A DNA stretch of 64,000 nucleotides from Colletotrichum lupini (lineage: Eukaryota > Ascomycota > Sordariomycetes > Glomerellales > Glomerellaceae), in NCBI RefSeq assembly GCF_023278565.1, contig NC_064676.1:4402001-4466000 (forward strand), in the 5' to 3' direction. Made by a program: the position numbers and the translations under genes. Under the pieces are notes generated by a model, which had not been told where the DNA came from, ran no database searches, and saw only the letters and a list, made by a program, of their open reading frames with translations. Numbering within the stretch: position 1 is the stretch's first letter; the number at the start of each line of letters is the position of its first letter. Below are positions 26,555-35,087 of this stretch, one piece after another.

Positions 26555-27371
26555 ACAGGTCGCTTCCTTACTAGCAAGACCCCCTTTTGGCGGCGAGACG
26601 CCGATTCAGGATGCTTCTCACTGTATTCTACCCTATTTTGCCCGGCGAGCACGCCATGGAAAGATGGCGAGCCCCTGCTGGGCCCCGGCGTTCCAGACGC
26701 CGACCTTCCCTCGTAATGATGTGTGACGGCGATGGGATTCGCTGAGTCGCGATATATGCGCTGTTGCCGCAATGGATAGTCTCCGACCTGTGGCTATCTG
26801 CGAAGATTCGCAGTCCCCTCGTGGGGTGCGAGAAGCAGAATGTGTTTGATGGGATGACGAGGCGAGGACTTACACTGCATTAGTTGGCGTATCACAAAAA
26901 GAGTTTTCTGTTGATGTAGGAAATTTCTCTCACCGGACATGGATGGTTTTCTTCCGGTCGGTCTGTACTTAGCTCCGGTTTCCTTTTATGAAAATCAAAG
27001 TCTCCTTACTTCTTACCTTGAATGTCCCGGCGAGCCTTCCTCCTCGGCAACCGATAGTGCCTAGAAACTTGTTATGACGTCCTGAGATGCTGAGGCAAGC
27101 TCAATTTACAGCGTACTTACCTGCCTCCTCGCCGGTGACTATCCTGAATGAAGCTCACTTGCCCATTGTCGATCAATTGAAACGGCCAAGGTGGTCCAGC
27201 TGCTTTTGGCAAGTCCCTCCTCAATGCAACCGTTGGCCGAGGACAACGATCCATATCCTCGTTCCTAATCTGCCTACATCTTCTCAGACGACATGCCACC
27301 AGGCCAAACACCATCACAGCCGGACTGCTCGTCCGCCTCTCTTTTGGATCCCGCATTTATCACAAGTCGTT
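26555..27371. other. intergenic between FKBP gene and kinase
   Basis: 3' flank of the FKBP gene and 5' flank of the kinase. An in-frame Met at 27087 could extend the kinase by 95 residues, but that stretch has no kinase-like or low-complexity character and I left it out. Confidence 0.5.
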
Positions 27372-30005
27372 ATGCCAGCAGGTCTCACTACCTCTTCAAT
27401 TAATTTCTCCATCACTAGTAAACATCATGCATCAACAAGTTCTCCGCAGCAGCATCGTCGCACGTTCAAATCCGACCCTCACGGCAACAGCCATAGACCC
27501 CAACCACACACTCCCAACAGACCTCAGTCCAGAAGTCGACGGCCAGGCACAGCACACTCTTTGGAATCCCCGTCCTCATCTTCAGGCGACCCCACTAACC
27601 CATTTGTTCAAGGGAAGATACCGCCATCATCAACGTGGGTAGAGGCTGACTAAAAGGCCAACCATCACCAGCTAACACACAAAGCAGACCTACAGTCCTC
27701 GGGCAGTGCTAGGTCCACCAGAACCAGGAACTTCATTCACAGGTTCATGGACATAAGGGGGAAGCCCACTCACAAGGCAATACAGTCCCGCCCTCTGCGA
27801 TACCCAATTGCCCAGCCCGTCACAAACCACCCTCTTGAGCCAGCCGCCCCAAATCCGCCACCTGACTTGGAACTTGAGCTTTCTTCGGCGCCCCAGTACA
27901 CACCCTGGGGACGACTAGATTGGAACCAACTCTCTGATAAACAAAGGGTCCACACGGTCGAAAAGGCAGCAGCAGCCAGAATCTACCTGGAGACCTACTT
28001 CGAGGATGCTTTGAGTAGTCGTCCCACACCACGTGAACAGCGTATCGCCGAGCACCAACGAAATCTGGATCAGTATGGAGGTCACCTCGGCCCCAGTGAG
28101 AGAGACTATTACTGGAGGCTCTTCTTTGCAATGGAGACCAATTTCCTCCGCGAGCAAAGAAACGCCAAAACTCACAGCTGCAGAGTTGCATAGTCAACAA
28201 CGTCTAGCGCTGAAACGAGGCGAGGATCGGACTTGGAAAACCTCGAGACCCTGCAAATCCTCGGAAAAGGGAGCTTCGGAGTTGTCAAGCTTGTATGGGA
28301 CCGATGCCGACGACAGGTATTTGCTATGAAGGTCATTCGGAAGTCTGACATGATTCGAAGCTGCCAAGAAGGGCACTTGCGAGCGGAAAGAGACTTTTTG
28401 GCAGCCTCTGAGAATTCAGAATGGTGAGAAAAGTCCTCTCGATGTGCTGGGCAACGCTGTTCTTCCATGCTAACCGGGGCTAGGGTGGTGCCCCTGATAT
28501 CCAGTTTCCAGGATCCAGTGAATCTTTACCTCCTAATGGACTACATGCCGGGGGGAGACTTTCTTGGTCTTCTGATTCGCGAAAACATCTTGACCGAGTC
28601 CAGAACTCGATTCTACATCGCCGAGATGATACTTTGCGTCGAAGAGGCCCATAGACTTGGATGCATCCACCGAGATGTCAAACCAGACAACTTCCTCATC
28701 GGCGCCGACGGTCACCTGAAAATCTCGGATTTCGGGCTGGCTTTTGACGACCATTGGTCCCATGACACCTCCTACTACAAGTGGCAGCGACAGTCAATTC
28801 TGGCCCTGACAGGTGTTACGCTAGACGGTGATGGCGAGGATCAAAAAGCCGCCCGCGATGGTGGACGGGCGAGGCGACGATCATCTCGGGAAGGGTCGCC
28901 CAAGCACTATCCCCCGTCAGAATTGCTCCGAACCAAGTTTGATGGGCTTGAATGTCCGTTCAATGTCGTCGAAACAAACGCAGACGAGATTGTAAAAGTC
29001 GACCAGCTGCTTGGTTGGCGAACAGCAGAGACACGCCGATCCTTGGCCCGCTCCATTGTTGGCACAAGCCAGTATATGGCTCCAGAGGTGGTCATGGGAG
29101 AGAAGTATGATGGTAGATGCGACTAGTGGAGTATCGGAATCATCCTTTACGAGTGCCTATATGGGCACACGCCGTTTCTCTCGGAGAAAGGTCGTCACTA
29201 TACCAAGCAGAACATCCTCGTAAGTTTGGACAGAACTTCCCATTGTAGATTTCTCTGATTTTGAGAGCAGGAATATCGGAAAAGCTTGGTGTTTCCTATC
29301 GACGGACCTCCAGTCTCGAGAGTATGCCGGCAATTGATCAACGATCTGCTTCAGGACAAAGACAGCCGTCTCTCATCACCCGAGTATCGCAACCAAGATG
29401 CTCGACGAAGTTGGGAGAAGCTTCAGGGCTATAAGAAAATACCGAGTCAATACGTTTTCAATAACGACGCATCCGAGATCAAGGCCCACCCGTGGTTTCG
29501 GGGCGTTCCTTGGGAAGCAATACGCTCCAGTCGGCCAGAGTGGATACCACATATTCAAAGCTACGCCGACTCTCACTACTTTGAAGAAGATGAGCCGATC
29601 AGCGACTGGTCTGACTCAATGGATTCCGAGATAGTGGAGGGGTCGGAGAACCTGGACGATCTCCGTCTTAGGTTTCTACAGTACGACTTTGAAGACGATG
29701 TGAGGTGTCTGGCCACTGAGTTCATCTCCAAACCCTATGATTCATCCAAGTTGAAACGATTCGATCGCGATATTGACGATCATGCCTTTCTGGAAGACGT
29801 TGAAAAGGCCTTTCTCAAATGGTACGTCAGAAGAGTCGGACGAAGAGAATGCAAGCGCCCAAGAGACAAGTTACTGCGGGACCGTTGGGTCAAGGAGGAT
29901 GTTCTTCAGATGAGGAAGCGAACAGCTTTTCTAGGTTATTCGTGGCGACGCAAAGACATGGCCAGCCGCAGGCCTGTTGGAACAGTCTACCCTACAAATT
30001 CTTGA
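27372..30005 (+). CDS. PUK1-like NDR/AGC protein kinase interrupted by two TAG codons
   Basis: Exons proposed: 27372-27638 (weakest; donor GTAGAG), 27696-28423, 28484-29219, 29271-30005, giving 822 codons in one frame. Kinase landmarks are all present: glycine loop GKGSFGVV, Lys in [19 protein letters not shown], a long activation-segment insert, [19 protein letters not shown], and an NDR-like hydrophobic tail [11 protein letters not shown]. Upstream, [18 protein letters not shown] resembles the NDR N-terminal regulatory region. Two TAG codons break the frame, at 28191-28193 (codon 255) and 29124-29126 (codon 546). The second reads Cys-Asp-stop-Trp-Ser where kinases of this group have Asp-Trp-Trp-Ser. 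Everything else, including splice sites, is intact. Known biology: PUK1 of Fusarium carries tandem UAG codons in its kinase domain that A-to-I editing converts to UGG in perithecia. Alternatives are a recent pseudogene or light RIP (both TAGs also fit CpA/TpG transitions). The N-terminal start is uncertain. Confidence 0.75.
28185..28198 (+). promoter_or_regulatory. putative RNA hairpin presenting the upstream TAG
   Basis: GTTG (28185-28188) pairs perfectly with CAAC (28195-28198), leaving the 6-base loop CAUAGU with the TAG adenosine at 28192, again preceded by U. Same layout as the downstream site. A 4-bp stem is short and could be chance. Confidence 0.35.
29116..29135 (+). promoter_or_regulatory. 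putative RNA hairpin presenting the kinase-domain TAG
   Basis: GATGC (29116-29120) can pair with GTATC (29131-29135) in RNA (one G-U pair), leaving a 10-base loop that contains the TAG adenosine at 29125, preceded by U. Fungal A-to-I sites favour a U at -1 and hairpin loops. Drawn by eye; stability not computed. Confidence 0.4.
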
Positions 30006-30276
30006 TCAAGGGGAGGAATGCGTTGTCAGTCGAGGCGACGTTGGGCAGAGGGGCAAGATTGAAGCAGCTACTGATGGAAGTATGGGCTGGTTACACGTGC
30101 AAGGTGTGTTGCGCCATTATGAGAAGGAAAGAGCAACGCCAAGTATGAATAGACATTATTCTTCATTACATAGCAGCCTCTCCTCTGGCGCGTGTAACAT
30201 GCTGTGGAGGCACCGTCAACTAAGCCTAGAGTCTGGGGTATTATTATACTAGGCAGGACAATCGTCATTCGGGTTC

Positions 30277-31803
30277 TTAGAAAGACTTTTCTCTCTTTAC
30301 TGTCTCCTCTGGAACAGAACCTCGCGCATGCCTTTTGGCGTTTGTGATTTCCCATTCAAACTCCTTCAAGGCTCTGAGTTCTGAGTTGAAGAAGAGGAGT
30401 GACATGAGACCGTCAACAACACCAGCAACCAGTCCGAGACTGCTCAGGAGCATGAGAACAAAGGCAACAAAGTTGTGTGGGCTGAACCACACAGCTATAA
30501 GGCACGCTATCAGGACGGCAAACCATGCCAAAAAGTGTAATCCCCGCCAGCGCCGTTGATTCTCTTCCCGGTGGATGTACTGACGTGTCACAGAGAGAAT
30601 CTCGTCGTAGACTGTCACCGGAAGACCTTTGCCTGGCACTTCGGAAACAGGGGGGTTCTCGGACGTGAAGGAGTCGCGGTGGGTGCTGGCTGAGGCGTCC
30701 TGGAGGTAGGACGTCTCATTATCGTTTTCCATTGCGTCGAGGCCTTGGTGGCGATGGCGTGGTGTCTGGTATGCCAGCGTTGCCTCGACGGCGAAGTGGT
30801 CGCTTAGGGAGCAGCCGAGGGTGGGATGCGGCTCGACCATGCCGACTTTGGCGCTGCGGACGACCCAGTCGCTGCCGCCGTCGTCACCGCCACCACCACC
30901 TCCTCTGCCGGAGCCGAAGAAGATGTAGTCCAGGCGCTTCCCCTTTCTGTCGGGCGTGTCTGGCGGTACGACGATGGGTTCTTTCCCCTCGCCGAGCTTC
31001 TTCTGCTGCTCCTTGGACCAGCGCCAGGTGTTGTAGACGTGGTCCGAGGTGGCGCCGTTCTCGACGAGGTTGAAGTCGGCCGAGGGGACGGGTCTACCGC
31101 GGGCTTTTTCCAAGGGGTCGTCTGCGGCGCCGAGAGACGAGTCTGGGTGGAGGACGCGCCAGACGTCGTGGACGGGTGCGTGGGCTGTGATGATGCGGTG
31201 CGGGAGGGATAGGGGCCGCATGTTGAAGTCGCCCATGGCGAGGGCGAGGTCGCCGCGCTGGGTTGCGGCGCGGAGGAGTTTGGACATTTCCCAGGACTGG
31301 GCGAGGCGGTGGGCGAGGTAGGTGTCGCCCGGTTGGTTTTCGGTGTAGGGCGCGTGTGTGTGGGTGTTGAAGATGCTCAGGACGTGGTCTCTGCCGGGGC
31401 CGCCGTCTGCGCCGGCGAGGCGGACGGGGATGCGGGCGCAGGCGATGCCCTTGCCGACGTACCAGTCGCCTCGCCAAAAGGCCGTGGGTCTGCCGTTGAG
31501 GGGGTACGCGCGCATGGAGCTCTCGTCGATGGGCCAGCGGGAGAGGACGGCGAGGCCGCCGCCAAAGGGGCCCGAGTAGTAGAACTTGCCGTGGGGCAGG
31601 ACGGCGGCGGTCTCGGCGCGGATGGCGTCGTAGTCGGAGGTGACCCAGCACTCTTGGAGGGCGACGACGTGGGGCGGGTCCGGGAGGGCGGCGATGCGGC
31701 GGCCGATTTCTGCGAGGCGTTGCGGGCGGAGCTTGGAGATGTATTTTAGGCCCCAGCAGTTGAGTGTTAGTAGGCGGAGGTCCTTTGGGAGAGGGTCGTC
31801 CAT
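30277..31803 (-). CDS. ISC1: inositol phosphosphingolipid phospholipase C (neutral sphingomyelinase family)
   Basis: Single exon, 508 residues. It has the Mg-dependent endonuclease/exonuclease/phosphatase fold of neutral sphingomyelinases: LTLNCWGLKY near the N terminus, ALQECWV (metal-binding Glu), a central ALAMGDFNMRPL (Asp/Asn), KRLDYIFF, and the terminal SDHFAVEA with the catalytic Asp-His. After a Ser/Thr/Asn-rich linker, two closely spaced hydrophobic segments (about 410-455) anchor it to membrane, as in yeast Isc1 and mammalian nSMase. Isc1 hydrolyses inositol-phosphoceramides to ceramide at ER and mitochondria. A Gly/Asp-rich insert (around residue 300) is a lineage-specific loop. 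It ends 271 bases from the kinase 3' end (convergent) and is divergent from the WD40 gene. Confidence 0.93.
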   Translation of the reverse strand: MDDPLPKDLRLLTLNCWGLKYISKLRPQRLAEIGRRIAALPDPPHVVALQECWVTSDYDAIRAETAAVLPHGKFYYSGPFGGGLAVLSRWPIDESSMRAYPLNGRPTAFWRGDWYVGKGIACARIPVRLAGADGGPGRDHVLSIFNTHTHAPYTENQPGDTYLAHRLAQSWEMSKLLRAATQRGDLALAMGDFNMRPLSLPHRIITAHAPVHDVWRVLHPDSSLGAADDPLEKARGRPVPSADFNLVENGATSDHVYNTWRWSKEQQKKLGEGKEPIVVPPDTPDRKGKRLDYIFFGSGRGGGGGGDDGGSDWVVRSAKVGMVEPHPTLGCSLSDHFAVEATLAYQTPRHRHQGLDAMENDNETSYLQDASASTHRDSFTSENPPVSEVPGKGLPVTVYDEILSVTRQYIHREENQRRWRGLHFLAWFAVLIACLIAVWFSPHNFVAFVLMLLSSLGLVAGVVDGLMSLLFFNSELRALKEFEWEITNAKRHARGSVPEETVKREKSF

Positions 31804-32748
31804 ATTGTGTTGGTTTATGTTGTTGGCTGTCTTGAGATGACGAGGTGAAGAATCTGGAGATTATGTTTTATAGAGATGGGGGAAGATGTGGGAGAAGAAA
31901 TAGGAAGACCGCTGAGGAGAATGCGGAAAAAGGTAAAGAATAAGATGGCTTGAATCGGGAAGAGATATTGGATCAAGAGAAGCGTCGAACGCGTGTAAGA
32001 CGACAGCGAGCTGCAACAAGATAGGTCGGCAGTTGTAGGTGATTACGCCGAAGCTTCCGAAGTGGAGTGTGAGAGCAGGATTCAAACTCTACAGTGGTTG
32101 TAATGATAGGTAGTTAACTGGGCTGGCGCTATGGCATTTGCAAAAAAAAAGTGAGAATGAAGTCGCATTACCGTCAAAGGTGAGGTCGGATCGCGGGGCT
32201 CTTGCGAGATGGGATGAAAAGGTCACTACAACGGACGCTTGGACTTTTGGTGACGTTGCGTTTGGTTTTCTTTTTTTCCCTTTCTCGACGTCCTGGAGCC
32301 GTCCCGTTTGCGTTTGCCGGCAGGCCGGGGGTTGTCAACGGGAGAACGACCCACTCTTACAGATGCTTGGTCGGACGAGGCTCCATACACTCTGCCATTG
32401 GCCAATCGGTACGAAGATGGCAGCAGCGGATTCTTATCTTAGTGGTCCCACCCACTATTAGGGGGAGAGCTTGACCCCAGAATGACCTGTGCGGTGGAGA
32501 CGAGGCTGAAAAGCAACCGCTAAACGTCAGTCAAGCAACCCCTGCTTCTTTTCAACGTGCCAAAAGTTGCTGATCATTCTTGCCGTCCGTTCATTCAGCC
32601 TTGCCTTTGACTTTCCTGGGCATAAATTGCTATTATTTCCCACCACCCCGCCCGCCATCGAATGAACAGCCTCCTTGACCAACACAAAAGAGAGCTGGTA
32701 GCCCGTCTCATATACTCGTGCCTCCATACCCAAACATAACGCGAAAAA
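31804..32748. other. divergent promoter region
   Basis: About 945 bases shared by the ISC1 (minus) and WD40 (plus) genes. No supported ORF or RNA gene. Confidence 0.6.
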
Positions 32749-34608
32749 ATGTCAGACGTCGGCTCCTCAGCAGCAGCGACGCCTCTTCCCGAACCCCCTC
32801 CAAAACGTCGCAAAGTCGTCGCACACAGCACGTCCGCGACACCGCGATCAAGTTCACCAGATGAGCTCAACGACACGACAGTTACGACCACCACGGCAGC
32901 CGCAGCCGCCAAGAAAACCACCGCGACGACAACGAGAACGAAGAAGCAGCGGTCCAGCACATCCCGCCGCCTGTCAACCAACCGTGGCCGTCCTAGCATG
33001 ACACCTAGCAGGTCTCCTAGCGAGGATGAGCTCAACGAGGCGGCATTCTACTCACGCTCATCGCACTCCAAATCTCGATCACGGTCGCACTCGAGGTCGC
33101 GGTCGCGAACGCGCACACCAAGGTCGGCGACCGCCTCACCCTCCCGCTCACGTAGCGACGACGACGACGATGACGAAGATGAGTCACGCGCGGGATCAAG
33201 GTCGCCTGCTTCTACATCGGGCGGCAGTCTCTCAGGCGCCGTCGACCGCAGGCTACGGCTCTCCTCGACCAACGGCGGCGCAGATACCGGCGCGACAGTG
33301 ACGACGCCCGTGACACCCGGGCCCGTGAAGAAGGGCCCCGTGAGGCCGCGGTACGAGGAGGAAAGGGTGCTGAGCGGACACGCGGGAGCGCCCGTCTCGC
33401 AGGTGCGGATATCGCCCGACGGCCGGTGGATCGCGAGCGCCTCGGCCGACGGGACCGTCAAGACCTGGGACGCGGCCACGGGGGAGCACATGGACACCCT
33501 GGTGGGCCACATGGCCGGCGTGAACTGCGTGGCGTGGAGCCCCAACAGCGGGAGCCTGGCGACGGGCTCCGACGACAAGTCGATTCGCATCTGGGACCGG
33601 GTGACGGGCCGGCCAAAGGTCACGGCAAAGGGCGTGGGTCACATGGCCAAGGACGACGCGGCGCCCGCCGCGCATCCCATGTTGCCGCTGCGGGGACACC
33701 ACAACTACGTGATGTGTCTCGCCTTCTCGCCCAAGGGAAACATACTCGCCTCGGGATCGTACGACGAGGCCGTCTTTTTGTGGGATGTCAGGGCGGGCCG
33801 CTTGATGCGTAGTTTACCGGCGCACAGCGACCCGGTCAGCGGCATCGACTTTTCATGCGACGGCACGTTGGTCGTGAGTTGTTCGACGGACGGTCTCATG
33901 TACGTATGGCCAAGACTACCCCCGTCTCTACTTGGTTGGGATCCTTTACTAACCCCGAACAACAGTCGCATATGGGACACTTACACAGGCCAGTGCCTCC
34001 GCACCCTAGTCCACGAAGACAACCCCGCCGTAACGTCCGTCTGCTTCGCACCCAACGGCCGCTTCGTCCTTGCCTTTAACCTCGACAACAGCATCCGCCT
34101 CTGGGACTACGTTGCCGGCTCCGTGAAAAAGACGTACCAAGGCCACGCCAACAACCGCTTCGCCATCGGCGGCTGCTTCGGCATCGTCCCCGGCGAGGGC
34201 GCCTTCATCGCCTCGGCCAGCGAGGACGGCGAGATTGTGCTGTGGGACGTCGTCACTAAAGAGGTTGTTCAGCGCATCCCCGCCCACAAGAAGGATTCTT
34301 CTTCGCACCGGGGAGGCGGCAAGGGTGGCAACGTGTGTTTCTGGGTCGATGTCCATGGGGACGTCATGGTGTCGGCGGGGCAGGACGGACGGATACGCAT
34401 CTTTAAGAGGTTGTTGGGTGAAGGGGAGATTGGTGCCGTGGCCGCTGCCGCCGCCGCTATTGCTGGTACTGAAACCGATGGGGCGGAGAAGACGCTGACG
34501 AATGGTCACGCGATTGGTGAGGAGGTCGGAGGAGATGAAGTCGCCAATGTAAATGGCACGGAACCGCCGATAAAGCAGGAAGAAGATATCGATATGGCTG
34601 GCGTGTGA
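32749..34608 (+). CDS. swd3: WDR5/Swd3-like WD40 protein (COMPASS histone methyltransferase subunit)
   Basis: Two exons (32749-33899 and 33966-34608) give 597 residues. Residues 1-200 are disordered: Ala/Thr-rich, then Ser-Arg repeats (about 103-125) and an Asp/Glu stretch. A seven-bladed WD40 propeller follows, from LSGHAGAPVSQVRISPDG to GGNVCFWVDVHGDVMVSAGQDGRIRIF, with WD dipeptides (IRIWD, FLWD, RIWD, RLWD, VLWD). Blade spacing and the DGLIRIWDTYTGQCLRTL block match WDR5/Swd3, the COMPASS core that supports H3K4 methylation. Ala/Gly-rich and acidic sequence closes the protein. The 66-nt intron is a multiple of three without a stop, so unspliced mRNA stays in frame; I treat it as an intron because it has GTACGT and AACAG ends and its removal restores a canonical blade. 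Confidence 0.9.
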   Translation: MSDVGSSAAATPLPEPPPKRRKVVAHSTSATPRSSSPDELNDTTVTTTTAAAAAKKTTATTTRTKKQRSSTSRRLSTNRGRPSMTPSRSPSEDELNEAAFYSRSSHSKSRSRSHSRSRSRTRTPRSATASPSRSRSDDDDDDEDESRAGSRSPASTSGGSLSGAVDRRLRLSSTNGGADTGATVTTPVTPGPVKKGPVRPRYEEERVLSGHAGAPVSQVRISPDGRWIASASADGTVKTWDAATGEHMDTLVGHMAGVNCVAWSPNSGSLATGSDDKSIRIWDRVTGRPKVTAKGVGHMAKDDAAPAAHPMLPLRGHHNYVMCLAFSPKGNILASGSYDEAVFLWDVRAGRLMRSLPAHSDPVSGIDFSCDGTLVVSCSTDGLMYVWPRLPPSLLGWDPLLTPNNSRIWDTYTGQCLRTLVHEDNPAVTSVCFAPNGRFVLAFNLDNSIRLWDYVAGSVKKTYQGHANNRFAIGGCFGIVPGEGAFIASASEDGEIVLWDVVTKEVVQRIPAHKKDSSSHRGGGKGGNVCFWVDVHGDVMVSAGQDGRIRIFKRLLGEGEIGAVAAAAAAIAGTETDGAEKTLTNGHAIGEEVGGDEVANVNGTEPPIKQEEDIDMAGV

Positions 34609-35087
34609 TGGAATATTACACGGAAGGGGGGCCAGATATATGAATGTACATCGAGGGGAGGAGAAAACAGAGTCATCTCCAGTATAGGTGATGGCCTGAA
34701 TATGATACCAAGACACATGGATAACCGTCCTAAATTTCTCAACAGGCAGACATCGGTGCCGAGCATAAAACTCGAGCGAATCTTTTCTGTGCAGAATGTC
34801 ATTTTTTCTGCTTATGTTGAAATTCAAACTCTCTTTGCCAACCTGTCGAAACTCCGACGTTTGCCTCCCTGCCACCAGCACCCAAAAGTTGCTATGTGTC
34901 TCTAGCGATGAGAAGATAACAAAAGGGTCCAAGATGCATGTCATGTCTATTCTTTGCTTCCCGCCCCCAATTCGTAAAGAATATGTGTTCCTGCCCGCCA
35001 ATTTCCTCCCCCACTTTCACTGTCTCTCTTTATGCGTGGCACTCATTTCCTCCGAGAGTTCATCACTTCTGCCCACTCGACGATACC
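34609..35087. other. convergent 3' region
   Basis: 479 bases between the stop codons of the WD40 gene and UBR1. No gene; presumably the two 3' UTRs. Confidence 0.6.

Noticed and set aside
28150..28235. Pair of compensating frameshifts in the kinase gene instead of a TAG
   Set aside because: An alternative frame reads plausibly ([13 protein letters not shown]) for about 25 codons, but needs two indels; the single-frame model with one TAG joins both flanks without any indel.
34006..35001. 331-codon minus-strand frame at the 3' end of the WD40 gene
   Set aside because: Antisense of WD40 exon 2 plus 3' flank; no domain.
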